Counted from the first letter of the stretch, positions 1-11,273 are shown. The stretch is DNA of 59,466 bases from Gnetum montanum (GCA_015680685.1 MNCI01003042.1:139714-199179), one strand, 5' to 3'. A program made the numbers and translations. Notes: generated by a model from the letters alone, not told the origin.

Positions 1-1160
1 CTTCCTATTCTCTCCTCCTTCATTTCGTCGGAATGGTGGTGGCTCTTTGAGGGATGCATTCTTGTTACTTCAAGAAGATGGATTGGACGAATGCATTAAT
101 GTGAAGTCACTGGATGTGGTTTGTTAAGGTTGAATTTGGAATGGGATCTACTAAGTCACATTAATCATTAACTACACAAGGGGCTACACATCACCTAGTT
201 CTTGAGATCCCATTCCATTCTCTTCTCTCCATCATTCTTCCTCCATTGTTCAGCTCATTGCCGGTTATATCATTAGTGTATATTTTTGTTGACGCATTAT
301 TTTCTTGTTGGTAAATTCTTGTGGTTAAGACTTTAACTCTTGTTCCAAATGACATTCCTAGAGCCTACAGACTCTTTGAATGTGGGTTTGTCAGGGCATT
401 AAAGGCATGAGCCTGCTTTTGGGAGGACCCACTAGCATTCCTATTTGGTACACTAGTTAAATTCTTTCCCTTAACATTTTTGCAATCCACTCTATTTTGT
501 TCATTTCCATCTTGACATCCATTTCATCGACGTTATAGTTGTCTCTTTTTTTCCATCTTTCTTGTTCTTTATTCTTTCTCCATTCTATCGCTATCGGAGG
601 TTCACTCTTAGTCATGGGGGTCCAAACCTAATTTTTTCAATTTTCTCCTAACTCCTACACCTTCGGTAGTTACCATGAATATATCTCTAGACCCGTATTA
701 CCCATACCACAACTCAGCCAATGGATGTTTCACCGAAGCAAGGTATCCACTGCATTGTGATTCATTTACCCTTGCTAATATAAAGACTATGTTGTGTGTG
801 TAAATGATAATCATAAAACAATGGATTGGATCTGGAGGGAACACTTGGAATGGATCGGTGCTAAACCAACTATGCAAGGAACGAGATGGATGACATGCTT
901 ATGGATGGACAATAAAAGGCGCAATCTTGGCATTGGAAGTAGCAAAACTTCTTCCTTTCTCTCTCTTTCTCAGTTGCCAAATAAGGCTTGATGTCAAATG
1001 TATAAAGTGTTCACTCTTGTTCTCATGAACACCAGTTTTGTCATGTTCTGTAATGATGATCCGTTCACATGTCGTCCCATTCACCATTAGTTCCATTCAA
1101 GTTAATAATCCCATACCTTCCCAATATTTCGTAAGGAACTCAAGGACAAGTTTTTATTCG

Positions 1161-1172
1161 GTCATGGGGGTA
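1161..1172 (+). promoter_or_regulatory. polypurine tract of element F
   Basis: 'tcatgggggta' lies immediately before the LTR start TGATGGG. The same string precedes the 3' LTRs of A (52771) and B (44878), so it is the plus-strand priming site of the group. Confidence 0.75.
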
Positions 1173-2033
1173 TGATGGGATGCGATATCACATGAGCTGC
1201 AATATCATGTCCTCACTGTGATATCACATATGCGATGTATCGTACGCGATATCGTGTCTTTCCCACGATATCGCGTACGCAATATCGTAGTCCGCCGTCA
1301 TTTTTATAAATAAGAAGTAGCTCTCCCTTGTTTTTCTATCTAGATCTAGACCCTTAGCAAAACTCTAGTAGTTTTAGCTCTCCAAAGATAGAATAATTTC
1401 CATGTGCCCGCAGTAGTAGCTCCAAAGTGAATGGTTCTTTATTTGAGCAAATATTATACCTGAGCACAAGTTTGTGTATGGAAATAAAGATGAACTTTTG
1501 GATAAACCTTACAGTGCATGGACTAAGCTAAATAGGACTTTAATTACTATTATTTATTGTTAATGTTTAAATGCTTTATTATTTCATTAAATCTCTCTCA
1601 ACCCTTCTCTCCTAGTTAAGTGCATTCAGTACGACCACTTCGAGCACGTGCATTACGCTTGGTAATCCCAGTAACGAATAGTGTTTGGTAATCTCAGAAG
1701 GTTGCATCAGCTTAGGGTGTGAACGGTAAGTGGGAATGGATACTGATGCTAGGTTAATTAAGGCTTATTTAGTTAAAGTTAGCTAATTAGTCTCTTTACC
1801 CTTTACCTCATTAGCATAGGAGATAAAAACATAAAAGATATAAAAATCACATACCTTAGACTTACTTAACCATACAACCATGACAAATACAAGTAAGTCT
1901 GGGAAGATAATGAATGATTAACCTTAAGTGTTTCATAAGGTGTGTAGGCACTTAGTCTGCGGAGTTTGACCGGATCGCGCGTATAACACTTGTATTCGTA
2001 TGGTTGAATGTAGGGGTACCTCGCCACTCATCA
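1173..2033 (+). repeat. 3' LTR of element F (A/E/F family)
   Basis: An 861-bp LTR beginning TGATGGGA and ending CACTCATCA. U3 carries about seven GATATC-like palindromes (1180-1290), then TATAAATA at 1305. The transcribed part has AATAAAG-type polyadenylation signals near 1486. The last 45 bases ('tatggttgaatgtaggggtacc...') are nearly identical to the ends of the LTRs at 8609-9436, 46646-47461 and 57900-58939. Confidence 0.88.
1180..1312 (+). promoter_or_regulatory. U3 promoter of F: GATATC palindrome array plus TATA box
   Basis: Cores gcgatatcac, caatatcat, gtgatatcac, gcgatgtatcg, gcgatatcgt, acgatatcgcg and gcaatatcg follow each other every 15-25 bp and end about 20 bp before TATAAATAAG. 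Position and recurrence in other LTRs make it a candidate transcription-factor array. That role is inferred. Confidence 0.6.
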
Positions 2034-4884
2034 CCTGCCAAGCCTTCCAAATGCTTTTGAAAACATGTGTTCCAAGAATGATAATGTCATGAGGAGAAAG
2101 GATCCAATTAATAGGGTGGATACCCTTCTAGATGGACTTATTCTTAGGGAATGCTTGTCGAAGCCTTAACTGAAGAAGATTCCCAATAATATTGGGGGCA
2201 TCTAGGTGTTGAACCAACCACTTAGCAACAAGGGTGAGACCTTATTTAAAGGAATTCAAAATTCCCAATCCACCTTTGTTCTTAGAATGAGTTACTATAT
2301 TCTAGGCAACACGATGAAAGCCTTTTTGGGAGTCGTTAGACAACCACATGAAGTCTCGAAATAAATGTTCAAGCTATTGATAAGAAGCATGGGAAGGGGC
2401 CCAACATGACGAATAATAAACATGGGTAGAGGCACAAATAAACTTACATATGAGATACTTATTGGTAAGGGTAAGGGGTTTGGTTTTCCATTTTTCGATT
2501 TTCCTTTGAATTCGAGAAAGTACTTGGTCCTAGAGCTCTGAAGTTGGGCCTCTAAATCAAAAAGGGATTCCCAAAAGCTTAATGATTTCATGATCTTGAG
2601 TACGCTTCAAACTATAATTTGGAAAATGGCTGTAGTTATTGGTGAAGCTATATACTAAATATTTATGCCAATTTATAACAGATCTAGAGAGGGAGCAATA
2701 TTGCTATACTCAAGACAAGAGACATTGCACATTAACAGCATTGTTTTGAATAAAGAAAAAGGAGTCATCAGTGAAATGCATATTGAGGACCTGATGTTGA
2801 GGAGAAGATAGATGTTAGATAAAACATCGTTTTGAATATCCAAGTTGATTTGATGATAGAGAAAATCAGCAGCAATGATGAAGAGGTAAGGAGCAAGAGG
2901 GTAGCCTTGCCTAATAGACCTATGAATAGAAAAGGAAGAAGTGATGTTGAAGGTAGTCATGATTTGCGTAGTAGCATATGAGAATAAGAATTCTACCATA
3001 TGAATGAACTTAGGGCCAAAACCTAATTTAGGCATGGTTTGGATAATGAAGTCCCACTTAATATTATCATAGGCTTTAGCGTAGTCAAGCTTCATTAGGA
3101 GGATATCCTAACCCTTGTCCTTAGCCCACTTAAGACCTTCCCAAGCAGCCACCACATTATTTAATATGTGTCTTCCTAGGACAAAGCCAGTTTGCTTGGG
3201 GAAAATAATAAGAGCAAGGATTTTCTTTAATCGCAAAGCGAAAAATTTAGCCCAAATTTTGTAAACCACATTAAGTAAGGTGATAGGTCGTCAATTGGAG
3301 ATACAAGTAGGATCTCCCAATTTAGGGAGAAGATGAATAATCCCTTGGTTTAAGATTGGTCCCAAAGAACTAGTAAGCGTAGCCTCTTTGATAACATGGA
3401 AGAGGTCAAAACCTACCAAATCCCAATGCTTTTGGAAAAATTTGACTGGAAAACCATCATAACTAGGGGCTTTCCTGGGGCTTAGGTTAAAGCAAGCCTA
3501 TCGAAGCTCAGTTGGAGTAATATCGACTTCTAAAATTGTCAGCATAGAAGAATTAACCAGTTTAGGATAATTTAGAGTGATGGCCATGAAGGATGCAGGA
3601 TCCATAGGAGTAGTGGTGAATAAGGCCTCAAAGTGTTCCTTAAGATAAGAGAGAAGACTATTTTGGTCAGTGATAATGGATCCATTTATGGAGAGTTTAT
3701 CTAAAGAGGGTGAAGGGGAGGATTGGTTAAGGTACTTAAAGAATTCCTTACAGTGCTCATCTTGAATGTTTAGCCAAGTGAGTTGGCTTTTAATCAAGGT
3801 ATCTTGTGCCTTATATACTTCCCAATGTTGAAAGGCTATATGGGCTCTAGCACGCTCCCTCCTTGTAGGTGACTATTGAAGGGATCATCAGTTAGTTTGG
3901 TCATAAGGTGCTCAATGGTAGAGCATATGTTGGTGTACTCTTGTCGAGAACGAGAGGCAACTACCTTACCATAATGACAGGTGAGATTCCTAACTCTACT
4001 AGTAGTTCAAAGCCACCAGTGGATCCAACCCTTTGGACCTAAGGGTCTAGGTTGAGCGTTCCAAAGGCTAGAAGTTGTTGGGCGGGAGGAGAAGATAAAT
4101 AATGACTATGTAGCCTAAAGAGATGATAATTTTGTCGTTGGTGGTCATTATGGATCTGCATAGATAAAGTAATGAGGAAATGATCAGATAAGGTTGCGTG
4201 TTGGTGGACTGTAGTAGTGGAAAGGGTCTACCAAAAAGAAAGAGTGGAAAAATAATATCTATCTAACCGACTATAAATGCAAGCCTGCCCCTTACGAAGA
4301 TTGTTCCAAGAGAAGCTGTTTAGAGAGCCACTAGTAGTGTCTGTGATGTCATTCGAAAGATAGAAAAGTTTCTTAAAATTTGACCAGGCTTGATATTCGT
4401 GATGAGGAAGTTGAGAGAAAACACCCCCAAGCTTATCATGACAGAATTCCATCATGTTAAAATCACCACCAGAAATCCAAGGAATAGAAGGGAGGCTATG
4501 AGTGAGTTCATGCCACAATCGGGCCTATTTGGTAGAGTCATTGGGAGCATAAATAGAACAAACTCTGAAGGGACCATGTGAGGAGGAGAAAATAGCCCAG
4601 CCCACTCTGTGACCTAAATCAGAGCCATGCTGTAGGAGTTTGTCTTTCCAATATGTTGGAAAAAGAATGGCTACTCCACCTTTGCCACACTCATGAGAAG
4701 TAGCGAGAATAGAAGAATGGAGGAGAAACTAATGGGCTGAAAGAGATAATTGGTCAGTTGAGATCTTGATTTCTTGAAGAAGGAGGAAATCCAAAGTGAG
4801 ATTTAGACTAGAGAGGAAGTTTGTAGCTCGTTTGCAATGAAGCCTATCAGTTAGGTCTCGGACATTCCAAGATAGGAGGTTCAT
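2034..4884 (-). pseudogene. LINE ORF2: endonuclease/reverse transcriptase polyprotein, broken
   Basis: The likely start is the ATG at 4884-4882 (minus), followed by NLLSWNVRDLTDR, the usual opening of an L1 endonuclease (family: NxLSWNxRGL). Downstream are LLLQEIKIS and WISGGDFNMMEFC (about 4430-4500), matching the QETK and GDFN motifs of the Mg-dependent endonuclease fold. Reverse transcriptase follows at about 3095-2670, with KLDYAKAYDNIKWDFI and SIRQGYPLAPYLFIIAADFL, matching the family's KLDxxKAYDxVxW and RQGCPLSPxLF. KGGLGILN near 2270 marks the C-terminal region. The frame is broken by stops near 4730, 3500 and 3100 and ends at the F insertion. It would nick target DNA and copy LINE RNA if intact; here it is dead. 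Confidence 0.85.
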
Positions 4885-6154
4885 GGAGAAGCTCTAGATC
4901 TTATGAGTGACAAGGCAGTAGAAGGATCAGGGTTAGGGATGGCAGTCGTCATAGTAGTGGAAAGAATTGGAAAGGAGTTGCTTGTATCAATAGTTAAAGT
5001 TGGGTTAGTTTTGGGTAAAGGAGAGGAAGTGGGAGTAGTGGTTTTAGATGCTTTGGCCCTTTTCCTTCCCCCTACCATTACAAACTCATCATGTAAAAGT
5101 GAATCTTTGACTAATTGTGATTGGATTATTGGTGCCTTAGACTTGGCCTTAATGAGAGAATAGGATTGGGAGACTCTTGCCTTAGAGGGAGCATACGAGA
5201 AAGAAAGGTGTGGAGCATTGTTAGAAGTAGAAACAAACTTAATGTGATCAAGTGGTGGGTTAGGTTGAGGAGTGACTATAGGACTGGATTTAGGAGGATT
5301 GGTTAGGGATTTTTTCTTAGCTAGAAAGGGACAGGTAGAAATGTGGTGCTCTGCACGATGGTAGTAGCTACAAGAGTTGGGAAGATAAAAATAGTCTACC
5401 TTTTGAGTAAAAACTTTGCCTCCAAATCCTAAGGTTAAAGTGGTTTTCTTTTGGGAAATGTCAAGTTCGATACAGTAGTGACAAAAGTGAGCCCCGTTAA
5501 CCTTAATTTCATGGTCGGAGATGACTTGACCTAAGGTGCTAACTATGTCTTGCTTAGTAGATGAAAATATTAAAGGAAGATTAGGAAACTCTACATAACA
5601 AGTGATGATATTAAAGGCTGGGTCCTTGACATTGAAATCAAATTTCCAAGCCTGGGCAATAAGTGTAGCATTACAAGCAGGAACAATTCAAAGAGAGAGA
5701 GCTTTCTTGATGTGAGAAGCCTCAGAGAGTTCAGCGAGGACAAAATTATGAGCATAGTATTGAGCATGTAAGACCTGTATCCTATGGGTTTGTAAAATAT
5801 TTTTAATATGCATATTGATGCTTAATGTTCTAGGTAGAAAACCTAGTATTTGAAAAAAGATAAAGTGTGCAGAAAAATCTTGAGAAACAGATTCAAAGAT
5901 GTCATCAGGTAAAAGAAAATCCAAAGATTCTAAGTTGGGATAACTTCCCTAAAGTGAAGGAGTAGCAGCTGCTGAGGATTCATCCATACCCTTGCATGAA
6001 GGAAGCTCCATGTCCATTTGAACAGGCTCAATGCCGTTAATCTAGCCGTAAAGCACCAGAATCCCAAGTTAAAGATCAATGGTAGATAAAATGACAAGCG
6101 CTGCAAAAAAATCTGCCCAGATCTGGGGTTGCTTGTTGCCACCTCCCCAGTCAC
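4885..6154 (-). pseudogene. LINE ORF1: DUF4283-like nucleic-acid-binding protein with zinc knuckle, broken
   Basis: Minus-strand frames at 6154-5930, 5924-5688 and about 5640-4885 join into one ORF1-like protein in different frames. It starts MTGEVATSNPRSGQIFLQ, continues with a DUF4283-like middle (LPDDIFESVS, ISDHEIKVNGAHFCHY) and reaches a retroviral-type zinc knuckle near 5390-5330. The knuckle reads CSYYHRAEHHISTC, so the second cysteine of C-x2-C-x4-H-x4-C is tyrosine. A Ser/Thr/Pro-rich tail follows to 4885. ORF1 proteins of plant LINEs coat the RNA; this copy has at least two frameshifts. Its position directly 5' of the endonuclease supports the call. Confidence 0.7.
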
Positions 6155-6210
6155 TACATCATTTTGTTATGAAAAAAAAACCTTGAATGAAAAATGCAGC
6201 ATGCAACTGC

Positions 6211-6719
6211 ACTGCTCTGGCACACCGGATTCACCGCGGCCCTGCCAAAAAATTGAAACCCAAATGCATGGGCCCTATTGATTGCAGAGCCAACGCATCT
6301 CGCAGAGAAACCAATTGATACCAATTAGAAAGCCTATTTTATATAGGAGTGCATATACTTGACATTATCTTCATACTAAAACTATAAACAAGGATTCTAT
6401 AACAAAAGTACCCATAATAAAATTTATTGCAAAACCAACAATCAAATCATCAATAATAATTGTTGATTATCATCATCATCATCATCATAAAATACACAAA
6501 TCCATACAATCATTTGCATTGGGAACATGCCCAAAATTTCATGAACAACATAGCTAGTACCATGCACTATATCAACATAACATTGCATTCATATATGTTA
6601 GTTATTATTATTTCCTTGTGTATGTCATAGTGTTAACAAAAATGCCCTTCACTAATGATGGATAATTTTTTAAAAAACCCTTCTTCTACTATAACTTCTC
6701 CTATAGGGCAAAATGGCCT
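6211..6719. other. AT-rich spacer with (CAT)n microsatellite
   Basis: No coding signal or recognisable element. A (CAT)n run occupies about 6471-6488. Confidence 0.6.
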
Positions 6720-6872
6720 AAAAGAGCTAAATTTTTGACCTTGGATGTGATTTAGTAAACAAGAGTGTTTTATCACAAGGCTACTCCATACCTCAAGGAA
6801 AAGGTAGAAATTGAACCTACAACCTCTTGATCAAAAGATGAGTATCTTGACCACTATGCTACACTCTTGGGG
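6720..6872 (-). repeat. tRNA-derived SINE-like fragment
   Basis: Read on the minus strand from about 6872, a tRNA-like head appears. A box-A-like 'tagcatagtggtcaag' (6847-6866 region) is followed about 35 bases later by a box-B-like 'ggttgtaggttcaattt' (6807-6822), the spacing of an RNA polymerase III promoter. The spacing resembles a tRNA gene, but acceptor-stem pairing is poor, so a SINE head is more likely than a functional tRNA. The 3' limit is uncertain and no target duplication was found. Confidence 0.45.
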
Positions 6873-7299
6873 GACATTCTCACTTTTTTAGATGGCACAA
6901 AAATCCTTTCATAGTTAACTAAATAACTAAGTGGCAGTAAATTTCCTCGATCATGTAATAGTCTTTGAAGTAGATGTCTTTCATTGAAATTTGTTAATGA
7001 TTGTTTCAAAATCTTATTTAGAAAAAATAAAGGTCTTAACCATTCTTCTTAGCTATGATGTGTTGAAATTCTACCATGAGTTTCTTTCGTACCATAATCA
7101 TGTTACAAATAGGGTTGTGCCTTGGCCTATTTTTGGTAATTAGGTGAAAATTTATATAATAGGATAATATAATTTAATAATTAATTTTGTTAAATTTTAT
7201 AGAGTTATTTTAATGATTTGGCTTTATAATATACTTATCCTTTTTAATAATGAAGGTTATGATGAACTGACTATAATTCATAGACTGTTCTCTATCATA
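6873..7299. other. AT-rich spacer
   Basis: Low-complexity, AT-rich sequence with no ORF or repeat that I recognise. Confidence 0.5.
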
Positions 7300-7750
7300 A
7301 TCATCATCATCATCCTAGCCTTATCCCAACAAAATAGGGTCAACTACATGTATTATTTTTATCATTCACATTTATGAAGAGCTATATCTTTATGTATTTG
7401 TAAATTTTTTCATATCATTTTCAATTTATTTTACTATGTGTTTTCTAGGCTTCCTTTCGGTGGCTCTTTTGGAACAACAATGTAGTAATCTTTTTTTATA
7501 TTATTTTTATCAATCTTCTTTGCACATGGCTAAACCATCTAAGATATTATTCCTATAACTTATGTAAAATAGAAGTGACTCCAAGTCTTCATCTAATGTC
7601 TATATTGTGTAGTTGATCTCTTTTGGTAACATTTAACATCTGTCTAAGAATTTGCATTTCTACCATAGTAATTTGTTATTCATGCCTCTTTTTTATTGTC
7701 CAACATTTAGCACCATATAAGATAGTAAGCCTAATTTGCCTTTAGGTATA
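7300..7750 (-). mobile_element. RTE-type LINE, 3' terminal fragment
   Basis: The minus strand encodes the degenerate C-terminal end of an RTE-clade reverse transcriptase. LYGAKCWTIKKRHE (about 7735-7690) corresponds to the family's LYGAECWxVKxxH. MQILRQMLNVTKRDQ follows, matching MRMLRWMCGxTRxD, and then a WFGHV-like segment. The end reads HVVDPILLG, corresponding to HVADPTKLG of plant RTEs. It finishes in a (TGA)n-type microsatellite, plus-strand ATC repeats at 7300-7314, as RTE elements typically do. Only about 450 bp remain and the frame is broken. Confidence 0.7.
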
Positions 7751-8249
7751 AAATGCTCTTTATAATTTTTAGATAAAGAATGGGATAAATTAATGAGAGA
7801 AAATTATTTATATTTTAGTTTTTTATTTCATAATGCACCCACAATTATTTCAACATTACCTACATGACCAAGCTTTGAAAAGATACAATCTTAAATTCAA
7901 CAACGTATCTACATAAATATTGGTTAAGTTTATTGGGATAAATCCTAGAAGCATGTACAAAACTAAATTTTCTTGGTAGAACATTGCATTAATGCCTAGA
8001 CACAATGTATTTTTTTAATAAGTGCCTTAGTGGCAAAATTCTAGTAAATTCATTTTTGTACCAACATAGTATTCTTGATAATGATTATTATCTATGATGT
8101 AGTTTGAGACCAAAAACTTTAAACCAATGCTTCTTCCAATACCATACAATTTAACCATTCTAGCATTGCTTTGAATTGTTTACAAGTATTTCTATAATTA
8201 GAAACATAACTTTAGAAGATATGATCCAACAATGATCATCACCACCTAA
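7751..8249. other. AT-rich spacer
   Basis: No supported gene or repeat. It ends at the LTR boundary at 8250. Confidence 0.5.
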
Positions 8250-8274
8250 TGAGTGACAATATAGTCTTTACACC

Positions 8275-8442
8275 TAGCAAACAATAAGATGTTAGCCTAG
8301 TGATAAGACTCTTGATTTGAAATCTTCAAGTCATGGATTTGATCTGATTGGAAATACTAAGTTATAAAGTTCTAAGTAAATTATATATCTTGTGTGTACT
8401 TATATTATAATTATTTTGGAGTTCAAACACTCTCCCTCCCTC
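8275..8442 (+). mobile_element. 168-bp tRNA-derived SINE with target duplication TACACC
   Basis: The insert is flanked by TACACC at 8269-8274 and 8443-8448. The related LTR at 46141 lacks it. Near its start 'agcctagtgataag' resembles box A, and 'tcatggatttgatctg' about 35 bases later resembles box B of a pol III promoter. It ends in a pyrimidine-rich tail 'cactctccctccctc'. The empty-site comparison makes the limits firm; the family is not identified. Confidence 0.72.
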
Positions 8443-8608
8443 TACACCCAATCATACAAATCACAAGCATTATGCGTGACTTGATCATAGTTTGTGTACT
8501 AGACTAGTGGAGCTTCTAGACTATTAAGTGTTGATCACAAGTTACTATATTACCAACAATACTTATGTTATCCCTTAGTTTGTATGGTTAAATGTAGTTG
8601 AGGTATAT

Positions 8609-9436
8609 TGATGAGTGGCGAGGTACCCCTACACTCAACCATACGAATACAAGCGTTACACGTGCGATCCGGTCAAAATCCACAGACTAAGTGCCTACAC
8701 ACCTCATGGAACACTTAAGGTTAATTATTCATTGTCTTCCTAGACTTACTTGTATTTTTCATGGTTGTATGGTTAAGTAAGTCTGAGGTATATGATTTTT
8801 ATATCTTTTCTGTTTTATCTCCTATGCTGACAAGGTGAAGAGTTGAAGAGACTAATTAACTAACTTTAACCAACTAACTAAGCCTTAATTTAGCTAGCAT
8901 CAGCAATTTTTCCCACTTACTATTCACACCTTGAACCGATGCAACCGTGGTTACCAAATGCTAGTTGTTGCTGGGATCACTAAGCGTAACACACGTGCTC
9001 GAAGCGGTCGTACTGAGGCACTTAACTAGGAGAGAAGGGTTGAGAGAGATTTAATAACTAATAAAGAAATTAAATGATAAATAGTAAATAATAGTAAATA
9101 AATTCCTATTTAGCCTATTCCATGCACTGTAAGGTTTATCCAAGAAGTTCGTCTTTATTGCCGTACACAAACTTGTGTTCAGGTACAATATTTGCTCAGA
9201 TAAAGATCTATTCACTTTGGAGCTCCTACTGCGGGCACATGGAAAATGTTCTATCTCTGGAGGGATCAAACTACTAGAGTTTCACTATGGTCTAGGCCTA
9301 GAATGAGAAACAAGGGAGAGCTACCTCTTATTTATAGATTTGATGGCGCATTGCAATATCGCGTACGTGATATTGTGGGGGATGCGATATCGCGGTGGAC
9401 GCGATATTGTGGCCCATGCGATATTGCGTCCCATCA
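8609..9436 (-). repeat. solo LTR of the A/E/F gag-pro family, target duplication TATAT
   Basis: An 828-bp LTR in minus orientation (TGATGAGTGG...CCCATCA on the plus strand) with perfect 5-bp flanks TATAT at 8604-8608 and 9437-9441 and no internal sequence. This is the product expected from recombination between two LTRs of one element. U3 retains five GATATC-type motifs (9350-9434) and TATTTATA (9329-9336) as the inverse TATA box. It sits inside the older LTR of element L. Confidence 0.9.
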
Positions 9437-10073
9437 TATATGATATTGATGTTTTGAGTTCATGATAAAATATTAAAATATATAAATTTATCTAATTAAG
9501 CTAAGAACAAGAAGTATAGTCTAAACTAGCCAAAGTGATGAGCATTCATTCCCACTTCATGGTATACATTGTGAACTTCTGTGATCATCACTGGGTTATT
9601 AAGCATTCACTATTGGGTATATAGAGTGATAATGTGTTTATGATTTGAATTGGTCATACTCATTCACAAGTTTAATGTATGTTCCAAAAGTAGAATATTA
9701 GCTTAGTGCATGCAAAAGTAAACATTAATCTCTATGCATAAGGAAAATAAAGAGCATATAAAGTAAAATATAGTTCAAGTTAGAGTGTTGTAATGAAGAG
9801 AAGCAATCTTGATCTTTATTGATGTCATGTAAAGTATCTAGGTATAATGCACTTGAATAAAAATGATGTACAATTGATTGGAACCATGATGTGGACATTC
9901 ACTAACTATTTATGAGGACTATGAAAACAAATTAACAAAGCTTCATTACAATTAATGCAACTGACATTCTAAATGTGGTAGGTGAATCCATATTCATAGG
10001 CATGTATGAAATACTACATTAATGTAGCTATGTTGACACACATAATAAAAAAAAGAAAAATATTTATTCATCA

Positions 10074-10084
10074 TATCCCCACAA
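10074..10084 (-). promoter_or_regulatory. polypurine tract of element L
   Basis: The minus strand reads 'gttgtggggata' directly before the LTR start TGATGAATA. This fixes the orientation of L and shows that 8250-10073 is its 3' LTR. Confidence 0.65.
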
Positions 10085-10339
10085 CTAACTAAAAAATCAT
10101 CCTTAAGTGAAAACAAAATAGGGATTAAGTTTATTTAAAACATTATGGGAGTAGTACTTGATTGATTAACTAAATGAGAATACTTAAAATAATAGAGTGA
10201 TGCATATAAACTTTATTCAAGTGAGTTTTACAAATGACAAAATGATAGAAGATTGGACACATTATCCTACAAAATTATAGGATAACATAAATTTTAAGAT
10301 AGATGTCCTAGATTATTTTTGGTGGTAGAGGTTCCTCTT

Positions 10340-11273
10340 ATCTTAGTGTTTCTTCTGGTTGATCCATTACTAGTGCTTCTATAATCTTCATGTAGAAGAC
10401 CTCTATTAAGGTCCTTATCTTCTCCTCTTTCATCATGGGATCATAAATAGTCTAGGCTAGATGACCTAGACTGGATGTTGTGGCAATTTCTAAGGACAAG
10501 ATAGAATTAGAAGCATTTCATGTACATTAACAAACTAGATCACAAATTATGTGTGTTCAATGTCAAAGACACTTACTTGAGCCTTTAGGTCTTAGTAGTT
10601 ATCCATCCTCTTGGCTAGGTTCTTTACAACACCTCTCTAATCTATAAACACTCCTTGAGAACTTCCAACTCTGCATTGGTGATGTGTAGCTTTTGAAGCA
10701 CCTCATTGTGGAACTAGTGCTTATTCTCATAAGCTAAGAATGAAATGGAAAGTTGTTTCTTCAATTTATTTTGTAGCATGCTTATAGTTTGCATTATAAG
10801 ATTCACGCATTGTAGATTGATAGTCTCAATGTATTTAATCATATCTTTGATTTACAACTTTTTAATCTTGAACTCTGCTTGATTAATGACATTGATCTTG
10901 TCAAATATGGATTACTAGTTAGAATAAGAGAGTTGTTAGAGGGCTGTGATGAGGTTGATTGTTTCTAATTAGATCTCTTTTTCATTAATCTTCTTTTGAA
11001 AGCCCATTTGATCTCTATAATGGTACATAATTCTTTCATGTTTAGGGATATCATTTTGCCTAATAGTTGCTAATATGTAAACATTTGAATTGACATGTGC
11101 TAATTGTGCTTGAAAATGCTTGAGATAATCTTCTAGTTAATTCTTTTCCCATTTAATGTTTAGAAAAATCCTATTTTCAATGGTAAGGCCTTCATTCTCC
11201 TAGGTGAACATGGTGATGTTCTTTAGAAGTGCGTAGGCCTTAACATTAGCTTGGGATGTGATGAATTGTAGTT
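10340..11273 (-). pseudogene. coiled-coil ORF of element L, C-terminal part
   Basis: The minus strand encodes a Lys/Glu/Leu-rich, heptad-like protein with several stops. It aligns with the ORF at 43420-44660 of element B: KINEKEI against QINEKEI, QKLHITNAELEVLK against QKLHMENLELEVVK, and KHERI against RHERL. The N-terminal half is on the other side of element C (15164-15560). In L the ORF lies between integrase and the 3' LTR, the position of the extra or env-like ORF of Athila elements. No transmembrane segment is evident, so there is no support for an envelope role. Function unknown. Confidence 0.6.

Larger units (their letters stand above)
1..2033 (+). mobile_element. 3' end of gag-pro LTR retrotransposon F (internal 3' region plus 3' LTR)
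   Basis: The first 1172 bases match, segment by segment, the 3' untranslated part of element A (about 51660-52780). Shared landmarks are a 'ggaatggtggtggctct' stretch, a (CT)-rich tract near 955-976 and the phrase 'gtcatgggggta' just before the LTR. No credible coding sequence is present; short open frames here are chance. The element entered the window from the left, so its gag-pro part and 5' LTR are not visible. The LTR end at 2033 abuts LINE sequence, with CCTGC as the right half of a possible target duplication. Family placement follows from direct comparison within the window. Confidence 0.8.
2034..6210 (-). mobile_element. L1-type (non-LTR) LINE, truncated at its 3' end
   Basis: On the minus strand the order is ORF1 (RNA-binding protein with a zinc knuckle), endonuclease, reverse transcriptase and a C-terminal zinc-domain region, the layout of plant L1-clade LINEs. 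The 3' end and poly(A) tail are missing because LTR element F abuts at 2034. The 5' end is near 6150-6210, where similarity fades after an A-run. Numerous stops and frameshifts make it inactive. It is the oldest-looking element at the left edge and was probably the target of the F insertion. Confidence 0.85.
8250..10073 (-). repeat. 3' LTR of element L (D/M family), with two nested insertions
   Basis: On the plus strand it starts TGAGTGAC and ends TTCATCA; read on the minus strand it starts TGATGAATA. After removal of the SINE (8275-8442) and the solo LTR (8609-9436) plus their target duplications, about 817 bp remain. This is the length of the related LTR at 45320-46138. It aligns along its length with 46141-46645 plus 53654-54005. 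It has no GATATC array. Confidence 0.8.

Noticed and set aside
794-1096. Overlapping short ORFs on both strands in element F
   Set aside because: No homology to any gag or pol part; the region matches the non-coding 3' end of A, where the frames are not conserved.
1180-1300. GATATC array as a CRISPR-like or satellite array
   Set aside because: Units are short palindromes with unequal spacing, tied to LTR promoters in a eukaryotic genome; no constant repeat and spacer pattern.
4903-5306. Plus-strand ORFs of 61-86 codons inside the LINE
   Set aside because: They are antisense to LINE ORF1, whose minus-strand translation has recognisable domains.
6800-6872. Possible functional tRNA gene
   Set aside because: Box A and box B are present, but acceptor-stem complementarity is poor and the flanks look SINE-like.
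10340-11273. Envelope protein in the env position of L
   Set aside because: The ORF is charged and coiled-coil-like, with no signal peptide or transmembrane segment.
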